64,000 nucleotides of DNA from JAJXXT01 sp963764465 (GTDB lineage: Bacteria; Pseudomonadota; Alphaproteobacteria; Acetobacterales; Acetobacteraceae), in contig CAVXSO010000007.1 of NCBI GenBank assembly GCA_963764465.1, positions 372,001 through 436,000 of the forward strand. Reading direction: 5' to 3'. Both the position numbers and the translations under genes were made by a program. The notes beneath the pieces are model-generated. The model was not told where the DNA came from. It saw only the letters and a program-made list of their open reading frames with translations, and searched no databases. Shown piece by piece: positions 43,750 through 52,155 of this stretch. Position 1 is the first letter of the stretch. Every line of letters begins with the position of its first letter.

Positions 43750-44590
43750 GCACCAGGTCGAGCGTCGCGTTCAGTTCCGCCCCGGCCAGCGCCGCGAAGG
43801 CGGAGACCCAGAACCACAGCATGATCCCGGCGACGGCCGCGAGCGGGCCGTAGGTCGCATCGAACCGCGCCGCCCGCGCGACATAGGTGGAGAAAATCGC
43901 CGTCGCCACCATCCAGCCCGCGGTTGCCGCCAGGGCGCCAGGCAGGATCCAGCGCCGCCCGCTCAGTTCGTGGCTCGGCCCGAACCGGTACAGCGCGCCC
44001 AGCACCATGGCCACAAAGACCACGGTCAGCAGCAGCGAGGCGACATGGATCAGCGCGCGCGTGTCGCCCGGGATGCCGACCAACCGCGCCGCCTCGGGCA
44101 GGGCCACCATCAGCGCCAGCCCCAGCACCGCGCCGATCACGGCCAGCAGCGTCATGCCGGCGGCCGTCGCCAGCACGCGCGGCGTGGAGCGCCGCTCCGC
44201 CGCGTCGTAGGCGAAATTGAGGGCGGTCATCAGCGAGCTTGTCCCCGTCGTCGCGCTCCAGACGGTGAACAGGGCCGAGATCGCGACACCGAGCGAGAGC
44301 GAGCCGTTACGGTGCGAGACCAGGACCGAAAGCTCTCGCGCGATCATCCCGTAGGCGTCCGGCGGCAGGAAGGCCTGCAGCGTCGCCAGTTGCGGCTCGA
44401 CGGCGCGGATATCGAACACGAGTCCGTAGATCGAGACGAGCATCGCCAGCGCGGGGAATAGCGCCAGTGTCGCGTAGAAGGCGCAGCCGGCGGCAACGAG
44501 CGGCGTGCGATGCGCCAGTACCCGTGCCGCCAGCACCCGCGCCACCCGCGCCGTGACGAGATGCCACGGCCGCGCCAAACCGTCCGTCAT
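43673..44590 (-). CDS. YihY/UPF0761-family inner-membrane protein
   Basis: A 305-residue membrane protein of the YihY/virulence factor BrkB family, with about six helices: LVAAGCAFYATLALFPALAM, VAISALFTVWSATTGTSSLM, an LLAVIGAVLGLALMVALPEA helix and AVAGIMLWFWVSAFAALAGA. The function is unknown; the family was once called RNase BN by mistake. ATG 44588-44590 was chosen because conserved sequence starts just after it. The last 25 codons are antisense to the end of thiG. Confidence 0.85.
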   Translation of the reverse strand: MTDGLARPWHLVTARVARVLAARVLAHRTPLVAAGCAFYATLALFPALAMLVSIYGLVFDIRAVEPQLATLQAFLPPDAYGMIARELSVLVSHRNGSLSLGVAISALFTVWSATTGTSSLMTALNFAYDAAERRSTPRVLATAAGMTLLAVIGAVLGLALMVALPEAARLVGIPGDTRALIHVASLLLTVVFVAMVLGALYRFGPSHELSGRRWILPGALAATAGWMVATAIFSTYVARAARFDATYGPLAAVAGIMLWFWVSAFAALAGAELNATLDLVLTGSARSTDSTDPPPSAVASAPPDS

Positions 44591-44671
44591 CCCGTTCCGC
44601 CCGCACACGCTGCCATGCAAGCGCCCGGTAGCAGGAATTCGTGGATGAAAAAAACGTAGCCAAAAAAACGC

Positions 44672-44700
44672 TTGCGCGGGGGGGGTGGGGGTCCTATGTG
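44672..44700 (+). promoter_or_regulatory. Promoter with G-tract spacer upstream of the decarboxylase
   Basis: A -35-like TTGCGC (44672-44677) and a -10-like TATGTG (44695-44700) are exactly 17 bases apart. The spacer begins with eight G, one T and five G, a tract able to slip during replication or to form a G-quadruplex. Two runs of seven A lie just upstream. The transcript would have a leader of roughly 150 bases. Confidence 0.45.
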
Positions 44701-44807
44701 CCGCATCCACGCAGCGCGCACGTGCCTCTGGCCCTCGGGTTACGCAACGACGTCAAGCGTTCTGGCAATCATTTGGTCGCTGGTTCGTTCGACCGTTTCG
44801 CAATCTG

Positions 44808-44848
44808 GGCCCGTCGCCTTGCTCAGGCGGGCCTCTAACACGGAGGCC
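44808..44848 (+). ncRNA. Candidate structured leader RNA (speF-type) of the decarboxylase
   Basis: Two mutually exclusive hairpins can form just before the coding region. The first pairs CGCC (44815-44818) with GGCG (44826-44829), extended with bulges by GG/CC. The second pairs GGCCTC (44830-44835) with GAGGCC (44843-44848) around a 7-base loop and would hide the ribosome site GGAGG (44842-44846). GGCC is shared by both. A polyamine-gene leader in alphaproteobacteria, the speF motif, lies in the same position; membership is not proven. Confidence 0.45.
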
Positions 44849-44855
44849 ACGTGCG

Positions 44856-45986
44856 ATGACACAGAAAATCGCTCGTTACCTTGCCGCTCATCAGCCGGCC
44901 ACGCCGTGCCTGGTGTTCGATGTCGACCGTGCGGAAGAGAATTTCCGCGCGCTTCAGCATGCGCTGCCGGTGGCGCGCATCTACTACGCCGTGAAGGCCA
45001 ACCCGGCCGTGCCGGTGCTGGAGCGCCTGGCGGGGCTCGGCAGCTTCTTCGATGCCGCGAGCATCGAGGAGATCGAAGCCTGCCTGGCCGCTGGCGCCCG
45101 CGCCGACGCAATCAGCTTTGGCAACACCATCAAGAAGGCCTCCGCCATCGCCCGCGCGCATACGCACGGCGTCGGCATGTACGCGTTTGACTCGGCGGAG
45201 GAGCTGGAGAAGCTCGCGCGCCACGCGCCGGGCTCGGCGGTCTATTGCCGCATCATGGTCGCCAATGCCGGCGCCGACTGGCCGCTTTCGCGCAAGTTCG
45301 GCACCACGGTGGAGCGCGCCCGCGAACTGATGGTCCAGGCCCGCGAACTCGGGCTCGACCCAATGGGCCTCTCCTTCCATGTCGGCAGCCAGCAAACCTC
45401 GACCGCGAGCTACGAGGCCGCGATCGCCAAGGTCGCGATGCTGTTCACCGACCTGCGCGACGCCGGCGTGAAGCTGCGGATGATGAACCTGGGCGGCGGC
45501 TTCCCCACCCGCTACCGCGACGAGGTGCCGGGCATCGGCGACTTTGCCGACGCGATCGGCGCGGCGCTGGCGCGCGCCTTCGGCAACGCGCTGCCGGACA
45601 TCGTGGTCGAGCCCGGCCGCTTCATCGTCGGCGACGCCGGCGTGGTCGCGTCCGAGGTGGTGCTGGTCAGCCAGCGCGATCCCGCGGATCCCGTGCGCTG
45701 GGTCTATCTCGACATCGGCCGCTTCGGCGGCCTCGCCGAGACCGAGGGCGAGGCGATCAAGTACCGCATCGCCACCCCGCACGACGGCACCGCGACCGGA
45801 CCGGTTTCCATCGCCGGCCCGACCTGCGATGGCGCGGACATCCTCTATGAGAAGTCCAACTACCGGCTGCCGCTGGCACTTACCGCCGGCGATCGCGTGG
45901 AGCTGTGCTCCACCGGCGCCTACGTGACGACGTATGCGAGCCAGGGTTTCAACGGCTTCGCGCCGCTGAAGGAGTATTACATCTAG
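44856..45986 (+). CDS. Ornithine/lysine decarboxylase, PLP fold type III
   Basis: A 376-residue eukaryotic-type (alanine-racemase-fold) amino-acid decarboxylase. The PLP lysine is K47 in YYAVKANPAVPVLERL. HVGSQQTS and NLGGGFPT (phosphate-binding glycine loop) are in the barrel, VVEPGRFIVGDAG follows, and the active-site cysteine is in GPTCDGADILYEK. Alphaproteobacterial members make putrescine from ornithine, some also cadaverine. The start at 44856 has GGAGG nine bases upstream. Control probably acts through the leader RNA. The long open frame back to 44685 is the leader and is not conserved coding sequence. Confidence 0.93.
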   Translation: MTQKIARYLAAHQPATPCLVFDVDRAEENFRALQHALPVARIYYAVKANPAVPVLERLAGLGSFFDAASIEEIEACLAAGARADAISFGNTIKKASAIARAHTHGVGMYAFDSAEELEKLARHAPGSAVYCRIMVANAGADWPLSRKFGTTVERARELMVQARELGLDPMGLSFHVGSQQTSTASYEAAIAKVAMLFTDLRDAGVKLRMMNLGGGFPTRYRDEVPGIGDFADAIGAALARAFGNALPDIVVEPGRFIVGDAGVVASEVVLVSQRDPADPVRWVYLDIGRFGGLAETEGEAIKYRIATPHDGTATGPVSIAGPTCDGADILYEKSNYRLPLALTAGDRVELCSTGAYVTTYASQGFNGFAPLKEYYI

Positions 45987-45987
45987 G

Positions 45988-46062
45988 GCGAGGGCTCCCT
46001 CGCTCGTCCCCGCTGGGGCATTGACGCCCCAGGCGCCGATCATTGGGATCCATCGGCCAATG
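45988..46062 (+). terminator. Three tandem hairpins after the decarboxylase gene
   Basis: GCGAGGG/CCCTCGC (45988-46003), CTGGGGC/GCCCCAG (46013-46032) and CATTGG/CCAATG (46041-46062) follow the stop at 45984-45986 in a row. None ends in a T-run. They may act together as a Rho-independent-like or RNA-protecting structure. The remaining 100 bases before the next gene show only its ribosome site AGGAGG. Confidence 0.5.
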
Positions 46063-46165
46063 GCCGTCGCACCCCGGGTCCGCTGCTCGCGCGACGGTGA
46101 GTCCGGGCACCGCCCGGCCTTTCTTATCCTCCGGCCAGTGTTACAAGACCGCAGGAGGAACCCGG

Positions 46166-46978
46166 ATGGACGCTGACGCCCTCGCCGCCATGGTGCCGGA
46201 CGGCGCCCAGCTTGCACTCGTGCCCGACAACTCGCTCTCACCCGGCGCCTTCGCCCGCGCACTCGCGCGCCGCGGCGTTCGTAACCTGCGCCTCGTCGGC
46301 GTGCCGGTTTCGGGCTATGCCACGGACCTCCTGGTCGGCGCCGGCTGTGTTTCCGAAATCGAAACCTCCGCCGTCACTCTCGGCGAAGCCGGCATGGCGC
46401 CGCGCTTCACCGCAGCCGTCGCCGCAGGGCGGCTGCGCATCGTGGATGCCACCTGCCCCGCGATGCACACCCGCCTGCAGGCGGCCGAGAAGGGTGTGCC
46501 CTTCATGCCGCTGCGCGGCGTGCTCGGCAGCGACCTCGTGGCGCACCGCCCGGACTGGAAGGTCGTTGACAACCCGTATCAGGCGGGAGACCCGATCCTG
46601 CTGCTGCCCGCGCTCTCGCCCGAGTTCGCCGCCTTCCACGCCGCGATGGCGGACGAGGAGGGCAATGTCTGGGTCGGCCGCAGGCGAGAACTCGCCACAC
46701 TGGCGCATGCGGCGCAGCGCAGCCTCGTCACCGTCGAACGCCGCGTGCCCGGCAACATGCTGGAGGACGAGCGCCTGGCACCTGGCGTGATTTCCGGCGT
46801 CTATGTCAGCGCGATCGCGGTTGCGCGGCACGGCGCCTGGCCGATCGGCCTGCTCGACGAATACGGCTATGACGCGGAGCACGTGGCGCTCTACGCGAAG
46901 CTCGCCCGCACGGAGGAAGGCTTCGCCGAATACTGCGCCCGTTTCGTCAACGTACCCGTTGCGCAGGCAGCCGAATGA
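46166..46978 (+). CDS. CoA-transferase-like subunit A (GctA/IpdA-type)
   Basis: A 270-residue class I CoA-transferase alpha-type subunit. GAFARALARRGVRNLRLVGV near the N-terminus, AVTLGEAGMAPRFTAAVAAG, FMPLRGVLGSDLVAHRPDW and FHAAMADEEGNVWVGRRREL, then LATLAHAAQRSLVTVERRVP, fit the GctA-like group used in degradation of aromatic or side-chain acids. The start at 46166 follows a perfect AGGAGG. It forms an operon with the B subunit gene (ATGA overlap) and a CaiB/BaiF-type gene. The acyl donor is unknown. Confidence 0.85.
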   Translation: MDADALAAMVPDGAQLALVPDNSLSPGAFARALARRGVRNLRLVGVPVSGYATDLLVGAGCVSEIETSAVTLGEAGMAPRFTAAVAAGRLRIVDATCPAMHTRLQAAEKGVPFMPLRGVLGSDLVAHRPDWKVVDNPYQAGDPILLLPALSPEFAAFHAAMADEEGNVWVGRRRELATLAHAAQRSLVTVERRVPGNMLEDERLAPGVISGVYVSAIAVARHGAWPIGLLDEYGYDAEHVALYAKLARTEEGFAEYCARFVNVPVAQAAE

Positions 46979-47736
46979 GCGGCAAGTCCAACGAGTTGCT
47001 GCTCGCCGCGGCGATCGCGCGGCTCATCACCGATCCGCTGGGGCATCCTGTCCGCCACGCCGCGGTCGGCGCCGCCTCGCCCATTCCCGCGGCGGCCTGC
47101 TGGCTCGCGAAACTGCAAGGCGCGGACATCCGCCTTTCGCTGCTGCACCGCCCGCGCGGCAACCCGTTCACCGAGGGTACGCGCGAGCTGTTCGACCTCG
47201 CCGGCCAGGGCCGCATCGACCTCTTCTTCCTCGGTGGCGGGCAGATCGACGGGGAGGCCAACATCAACCTCATCGGCACCGGCGACTGGCCCGGCACTGG
47301 CGTGCGCTTTCCCGGCAGCTTCGGCTCCGCCTTCATGTATCTCACCGTCCACCGCACGATCCTGTTCCGCGAGGAGCACTCCCCGCGGGTGTTCGTCCGC
47401 CGCGTCGATCACGTCTCGGCACCAGGCATCTCGCCACCGGGCGCGTTCCGCCGCGGCCATGCGCAGGCGCTCGTCACCGGCCGCTGCGTCTTCCGTTTCG
47501 ACCCCGCAAAGGCCCGTTTCGCCCTTTCCACGCTGCATCCTGGCGAGACGCGCGAGGGCGTGCGCGCCGCCACCGGCTTCGACTACGACGAGCCGGATGA
47601 CGTCGCCACGACCGCGGGCCCGACGGAGGCGCAATCGGCGCTCCTCGCCGGCCCGGTCTGCGACGCGATGATCGAGACCTATCCCGATTTCTGCCGCCGC
47701 GTCTGGGGGCGAACCGCGAAGAAGGAGGCCGCATGA
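46975..47736 (+). CDS. CoA-transferase-like subunit B (GctB/IpdB-type), catalytic Glu apparently absent
   Basis: A 253-residue beta-type subunit. FFLGGGQIDGEANINLIGTG and FPGSFGSAFMYLTVHRTILF are the conserved core of the family. In glutaconate CoA-transferase the catalytic glutamate sits in a short strand (V-E-S-G type) early in subunit B. The corresponding stretch here appears to be ADIRLSLLHRPRG, with no Glu, by eye alignment. IpdAB, a CoA-transferase fold enzyme that hydrolyses a C-C bond instead, also departs from the transferase pattern. The gene overlaps its neighbours by 4 bases on both sides. Confidence 0.82.
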   Translation: MSGKSNELLLAAAIARLITDPLGHPVRHAAVGAASPIPAAACWLAKLQGADIRLSLLHRPRGNPFTEGTRELFDLAGQGRIDLFFLGGGQIDGEANINLIGTGDWPGTGVRFPGSFGSAFMYLTVHRTILFREEHSPRVFVRRVDHVSAPGISPPGAFRRGHAQALVTGRCVFRFDPAKARFALSTLHPGETREGVRAATGFDYDEPDDVATTAGPTEAQSALLAGPVCDAMIETYPDFCRRVWGRTAKKEAA

Positions 47737-48968
47737 ACGACGCGACACCCATGACGACGGGCAAGGGCCTTGCCGCCTCCGCCGGCGCGCTCGCGGGCCT
47801 CAAGGTCATCGACCTCACCCGCGTGCTCGGCGGCCCCTATTGCACGATGATCCTCTCGGACCATGGTGCCAACGTCATCAAGGTCGAGCCGCCGCAGGGC
47901 GACGAGGTGCGCGACTGGGGCCCGCCTTTCGACGGCGATGACGCCAGCTACTTCATCGGCGTGAACCGCAACAAGCGCTCGATCGGGCTCGACCTCTCGC
48001 GGCCCGAGGGGCGCGCCGTTCTGCTGCGCCTGCTCGAGGGCGCGGACGTGCTGGTCGAGAATTTCAAGCCCGGCGGCATGGAGAAATGGGGGCTTGGCTA
48101 CGAGAAGGACCTGGCACCGCGCTTCCCGCGCCTCATCCATTGCCGTGTCTCGGGCTTCGGCGGACACGGCCCGCTCGGCGGCCTGCCTGGCTACGACGCG
48201 ATCCTGCAGGCGATGACGGGGCTGATGAGCATCAACGGCGATGCCTCGCTCGGCCCCACCCGCATGGGAACACCGGTCGTTGATCTCGCGACCGGGCTCT
48301 ATTCCGCGATCGGCATCCTGATGGCCATCTATGAGCGCGAGCGTTCGGGCCGCGGCCAGTATCTCGACATGACGCTGCACGATTGCGGCATGGCGCTGCT
48401 GCACCCGCAGGCAGCCAACTACTTCCTCAACGGCAAGCGCCCTCGCGCCACGGGCAACCCGCACCCCAACCTCGCCCCGTACGAGAAATACAAAACCCGG
48501 ACCTGCGAAATCTTCATCGCGGCCGGCAACAACGGCCAGTTCCGCAAGCTCTGCGAGGCCTTGGGCCTGGCGCCCCTCGCCGCCGATCCCCGTTTCGCGA
48601 CGAACGCGAAACGACTTGAAAACCGGCAGGCGCTGATCGAGGCGCTGGCCGCCACACTCGCCGAAACGGATGGGCACGAGCTCTCGCTGCGGCTGCTGAA
48701 CATGGGCCTGCCGGTCGGCCCGGTGCAGGCGGTGGATGAGGCGCTCGCCGCCCCGCACACCGAGGCCCGCGCCATGGTGGCCGAGCTCGACGGCTATCGC
48801 GGTCTCGGCACGCCGATCAAACTCTCGCGCACGCCCGGCGGCGCGCGCCGCAAGCCTCCGCGCTTCGCCGCGGACAGCCATGAGGTTCTCGCCGCCCACG
48901 GCTTCGACGGGGAAGCAATCGCGGCACTCGAAAAGGATGGCGTGCTGGTTACGCAGCGGCGCCGCTGA
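47733..48968 (+). CDS. CaiB/BaiF-family (class III) CoA-transferase
   Basis: A 411-residue class III CoA-transferase. GLKVIDLTRVLGGPYCTMIL, then SDHGANVIKVEPPQGDEVRD, is the conserved start, VENFKPGGMEKWGLGYEKDL follows, and LPGYDAILQAMTGLMSINGD includes the aspartate expected to bind the acyl group. Substrate families include carnitine, oxalate, malate and succinate CoA esters. Coupled to the A/B-like pair upstream, it may activate the acid that the pair then processes. The first 20 residues differ from the family, so the start could lie slightly downstream. Confidence 0.9.
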   Translation: MNDATPMTTGKGLAASAGALAGLKVIDLTRVLGGPYCTMILSDHGANVIKVEPPQGDEVRDWGPPFDGDDASYFIGVNRNKRSIGLDLSRPEGRAVLLRLLEGADVLVENFKPGGMEKWGLGYEKDLAPRFPRLIHCRVSGFGGHGPLGGLPGYDAILQAMTGLMSINGDASLGPTRMGTPVVDLATGLYSAIGILMAIYERERSGRGQYLDMTLHDCGMALLHPQAANYFLNGKRPRATGNPHPNLAPYEKYKTRTCEIFIAAGNNGQFRKLCEALGLAPLAADPRFATNAKRLENRQALIEALAATLAETDGHELSLRLLNMGLPVGPVQAVDEALAAPHTEARAMVAELDGYRGLGTPIKLSRTPGGARRKPPRFAADSHEVLAAHGFDGEAIAALEKDGVLVTQRRR

Positions 48969-48983
48969 GAGGGCAGGCCAGGA

Positions 48984-49832
48984 TCACGCCTCGGGCGTGG
49001 TCTCCGCCGCCTGGCGCAGCCGGTGGAAGCTGCGCACGGAAAAGGGCAGCATCGCGATATAGGCGATGCCCATGCCGGCCAGCACCGCCCACGGCTCGGC
49101 CACCAGCATCGCGGCGGCGAGCCCGGTGCCGAGCAACAGCGGCAGCGCGTAATCCGCCGGCACCTTGAAGTTCTTGAAGTTCCAGACCGGGAGCGTCGAG
49201 ACCAGCAGCACTGCGGTACCGACGAGGACCGGCGCGCACAGGAACGGGCTGCGGGCGATGGTCAGCAGCCAGTCCCAGCCATTCGCCTGCGCCTCGAGCC
49301 CGAGGAAGAGCGGAAACAGCGCCAGCCCCGCGCCCGCCGGTGCCGGCACGCCGGTGAAAAAACTGTAGGTGTAGGCTGGATGCGGCCGCTCGCTGTAGAG
49401 TCCGGCGTTGAACCGCGCGAGCCGCAGCGCCATGCACACGGCAAACATCAGGCAGGGCAGGAAGCCCCAGCCGCGCGCGCCGTCCAGCGACCACAGGTAG
49501 AGCACGAAACCCGGAGCGACACCGAAACAGAGAAAATCCGCCAGGCTGTCGAACTCGGCGCCGAAGCGCGACGTCGCCTTCAGCAGCCGCGCAATCCGCC
49601 CGTCCAGCCCGTCGATCGCGCCCGCAACCGCGATCGCGATCGCCGCCGCCGCGAACCGCCCCTCGAGCGCGAACCGCATGCCCGTGAGGCCGGAGCACAG
49701 GCCCAGCATGGTGAGGAGGTTCGGCACCATGCGGTTGAACGAAAGCCCGCGGAAGCGTGGCCGCTCCCGCGGGCGAAACCGCCGGCGGAACCGATGGATC
49801 GGCGTTTCCGGCAGCTTGTGCAGCCCGCTCAT
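48984..49832 (-). CDS. pssA: CDP-diacylglycerol-serine O-phosphatidyltransferase
   Basis: A 282-residue membrane enzyme that makes phosphatidylserine. The CDP-alcohol phosphotransferase motif D-G-x2-A-R-x8-G-x3-D-x3-D is complete in DGRIARLLKATSRFGAEFDS followed by LAD (about residues 75-97). Several hydrophobic helices follow (GFLPCLMFAVCMALRLARFN). ATG at 49830-49832 overlaps the psd stop, so the two steps from CDP-diacylglycerol to phosphatidylethanolamine are made together. Confidence 0.95.
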   Translation of the reverse strand: MSGLHKLPETPIHRFRRRFRPRERPRFRGLSFNRMVPNLLTMLGLCSGLTGMRFALEGRFAAAAIAIAVAGAIDGLDGRIARLLKATSRFGAEFDSLADFLCFGVAPGFVLYLWSLDGARGWGFLPCLMFAVCMALRLARFNAGLYSERPHPAYTYSFFTGVPAPAGAGLALFPLFLGLEAQANGWDWLLTIARSPFLCAPVLVGTAVLLVSTLPVWNFKNFKVPADYALPLLLGTGLAAAMLVAEPWAVLAGMGIAYIAMLPFSVRSFHRLRQAAETTPEA

Positions 49833-50530
49833 CCGGCCATCTCCGCCCCGGCTGCACCGGCCCGGTCCTGCTCCGCGATCACGGTCTCGCCGCCCACCAT
49901 ACGCTGGCCGACCGCCACCAGCGGCTCGACGCCCTCCGGCAGGTAGAGATCCGTACGGCTGCCGAAACGGATCAGCCCGTAGCGCGCGCCGGCGGAGACC
50001 GCGTCGCCCTCCGACACCTCGCAGACGATGCGCCGCGCGATCAGCCCCGCGATCTGCACCACCGCGATCACGGCCCCGGTCGGCAGGCGGATTGCCATCG
50101 CGTTGCGCTCGTTATCCTCGGAGGCCTTGTCGAGGCTGGCGTCGAGGAACTTGCCATGCCGGTAGGCAATGCGCGTGACGGTGCCGGAAGCCGGTACGCG
50201 GTTGATGTGAACGTCGAGAACGGAGAGGAAGATGCCCACGCGCCAGCGCGGCTTGTTGCCGAGGTCCAGCTCCGCGGGAGGCGGCGCCTGGTCCAGCACC
50301 ACGATCCGCCCGTCGGCCGGCGCCAGGATCACCCGGGCGCGCGCCGGTGCCACCCGCTCGGGGTCGCGGAAGAAATAGAGGCAGAACAGCACGAACAGCG
50401 CGCCGAGCCAGGCCAGCGGCTTCCACAGGAGGAGCCCCAGCAGCAAGACGACCAGCCCGCCCCCCAGGAACGGGAAGCCGGCGCGATGCGGCGGCGCGAG
50501 GACCAGGCGGGTTGATTGCAGGAGCGACAT
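49829..50530 (-). CDS. psd: Phosphatidylserine decarboxylase proenzyme
   Basis: A 233-residue short-form (archaeal-type) decarboxylase. One N-terminal membrane hairpin (FLGGGLVVLLLGLLLWKPLA) is followed by VILAPADGRIVVLDQA and the autoprocessing site in LIRFGSRTDLYLPEG, where cleavage between Gly and Ser creates the pyruvoyl group. HINRVPASGTVTRIAYRHGK carries the conserved His. It converts phosphatidylserine to phosphatidylethanolamine at the inner membrane, with pssA downstream in the same operon. Confidence 0.95.
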   Translation of the reverse strand: MSLLQSTRLVLAPPHRAGFPFLGGGLVVLLLGLLLWKPLAWLGALFVLFCLYFFRDPERVAPARARVILAPADGRIVVLDQAPPPAELDLGNKPRWRVGIFLSVLDVHINRVPASGTVTRIAYRHGKFLDASLDKASEDNERNAMAIRLPTGAVIAVVQIAGLIARRIVCEVSEGDAVSAGARYGLIRFGSRTDLYLPEGVEPLVAVGQRMVGGETVIAEQDRAGAAGAEMAG

Positions 50531-50571
50531 ACGCGGCGCTTATGGTCTGCGGCGCCTTGGCGCAAGCGCGA

Positions 50572-51708
50572 TCATTGCGGCGCTCCCTGCGCGCCCGGCA
50601 AGGTGAACACCTGGCCGGGGTAAATCAGGTTGGGATTGCGGATCTGGTCGCGGTTGGCGGCGTAGATGTCGGTGTAGCGGACGCCCTTGCCGTAGGTCGA
50701 ACGCGCGATCCGCCAGAGGCTTTCCCCAGGCTGTACCACCACCTGCCCCGCGGCCAGCGCCGTCGGGGGGAGTTCGGCGCGGCTGAACGGCAGTTCCACG
50801 CGCGCGGTGACATGCGCGTGCGCATCCAGTTCGTCGAGCCGCAGCCGGTGCTGCCCGGGCGCCACTGGTGCAGCGGGCGCCAGCGTCCATCGCCCGTCCG
50901 TGCCCGCCTTCGCATCGCCCACGGGCACGTTGTCGATATAGACCCGCACGGTCTTGCCAGGCGGCGCGGTCCCGGCCAGCCGCAACTCACCCTTTTCGCC
51001 GTAGTCGACAGAGGCGAGCGCGGTCTTGGCGCCCGGGCCTGCCTTCGGCGCGCCGGTCGGCGGTTGCAGCACCTTCGTGGGGGCCCCGGGCGGTGTCAGC
51101 ACCGCCACCGCGCCCTGCGAGGGCGCGAGCGATGCGGGAGCCGCGGGCGGGGCGATGCCGACCACGACCGGCGCCGTCCCCTGCGCCACGGCACCATTGG
51201 GTGCGCGGGAAGAAAGCGTCAGCTCCTGGGTTCCCGGCGGCAGGTTGGTGTCCGGCAGGATGACGAACTGGCCGGTGGCATCCGCCTTGGTGCTGCCTAG
51301 CTTCTTGCCGTTGGCGTCGACCGTCACCTCCGCGCCAGGCGCCGCGCGCCCGGCGATGACGGCACTGCCCTTGGGGTCGACGCGCACAATATCGAAGCTC
51401 GGCGCGGGTGCCTGCGCTGCCGCCGGCGCGGCCGGTGCCGAGGCAGCAGGCGCGGGCAAAGCATTCCCGGCAGGCGCCGGCGTGGATGCGGCGGAGGGCG
51501 CAGCTACGTTCGGCGCAGGAGCCGCAGCTACTGGCTTCGCCGCCGGCGCGGCCTGGTTTGTCGGCACGGATGAGGAGCGCGTGCCCAGCACCACGGCCAC
51601 CGCGAGCACAACCAGTCCCACGGCGCCCAGCGCCAGAGGCGCCGCCACCCTAGACCTCGAACGCGGCGCCGCGAGGCGCGGGCCGCCGCTTTGGTTCAGC
51701 CCGGACAC
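50572..51708 (-). CDS. LysM-domain envelope protein with Ig-like repeats
   Basis: A 378-residue protein with one N-terminal membrane anchor (APLALGAVGLVVLAVAVVLG, about residues 23-42) and a long Pro/Ala-rich segment to about 110. Two Ig-like parts follow (FDIVRVDPKGSAVIAGRAAP; KTALASVDYGEKGELRLAGT). A C-terminal LysM domain closes it: VQPGESLWRIARSTYGKGVR with DIYAANRDQIRNPNLIYPGQ. LysM binds peptidoglycan. Similar proteins are common in alphaproteobacteria, often annotated as peptidoglycan-binding. Function not known in detail. Confidence 0.85.
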   Translation of the reverse strand: MSGLNQSGGPRLAAPRSRSRVAAPLALGAVGLVVLAVAVVLGTRSSSVPTNQAAPAAKPVAAAPAPNVAAPSAASTPAPAGNALPAPAASAPAAPAAAQAPAPSFDIVRVDPKGSAVIAGRAAPGAEVTVDANGKKLGSTKADATGQFVILPDTNLPPGTQELTLSSRAPNGAVAQGTAPVVVGIAPPAAPASLAPSQGAVAVLTPPGAPTKVLQPPTGAPKAGPGAKTALASVDYGEKGELRLAGTAPPGKTVRVYIDNVPVGDAKAGTDGRWTLAPAAPVAPGQHRLRLDELDAHAHVTARVELPFSRAELPPTALAAGQVVVQPGESLWRIARSTYGKGVRYTDIYAANRDQIRNPNLIYPGQVFTLPGAQGAPQ

Positions 51709-51870
51709 AATTTGATCCTAAAGCATCATGGCCGGCGGTGGAATCACCCTGGCCGCCCCCTTGAAATGGGCATTGCCAGGACTTGTCGAAACCCCGGGTT
51801 ACCCCAAAGAGAGACAGTATTCACGCAGAAGCGGAATCCCTGGAACCCAATCGCCGCCGCGGGTGCCAGC

Positions 51871-52155
51871 CGGCGGATCCGGGGCTGGGACCTGCCCACG
51901 CGCCTGTTCCACCAGTCACTCCTCGCCTCCGCCCGGGTCTACGTCGGTACCCGCCTGTCGCACCACATGACCTGGCATCTGCGTACCGGCCACACAGCGC
52001 TGGCGCTCGTACTGTTCCGCCTGATCTGGGGCATTCTCGGCAGCGAGAGCCCGCGTTTCGCCCGCTTCGTGCGCTCCCCCGCCACCGCGCTCGCCCATCT
52101 GCGCGGTTTCATGCGCGCGGAGCCCGACCACGAGGCCGGGCATAATCCGCCCGGC
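51871..52155 (+). pseudogene. Truncated cytochrome b561-type gene (5' fragment)
   Basis: About 95 codons resemble the N-terminal part of a cytochrome b561/Ni-Fe-hydrogenase b-type membrane protein: RRIRGWDLPTRLFHQ, MTWHLRTGHTALALVLFRLI with WGILGSESPRFARFVRSP, and AEPDHEAGHNPPG. The first helix is degraded (LLASARVYVGTRLS). Similarity ends near 52155, where the frame runs into sequence that codes on the other strand for a cytochrome c'-like start. At least half of the protein, with the rest of the haem-ligand helices, is missing. No start codon precedes the conserved part. The 162 bases before it hold nothing else recognisable. Confidence 0.7.

Noticed and set aside
44672..44860. An upstream open frame from about 44672 as an arrest-peptide gene for the decarboxylase
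   Set aside because: The frame runs through the decarboxylase start without a nearby stop and has no ribosome site or conserved peptide that I can recognise.
47679..48899. A 406-residue minus-strand frame over the CaiB/BaiF gene
   Set aside because: There are no recognisable motifs, and the opposite strand encodes a complete class III CoA-transferase.
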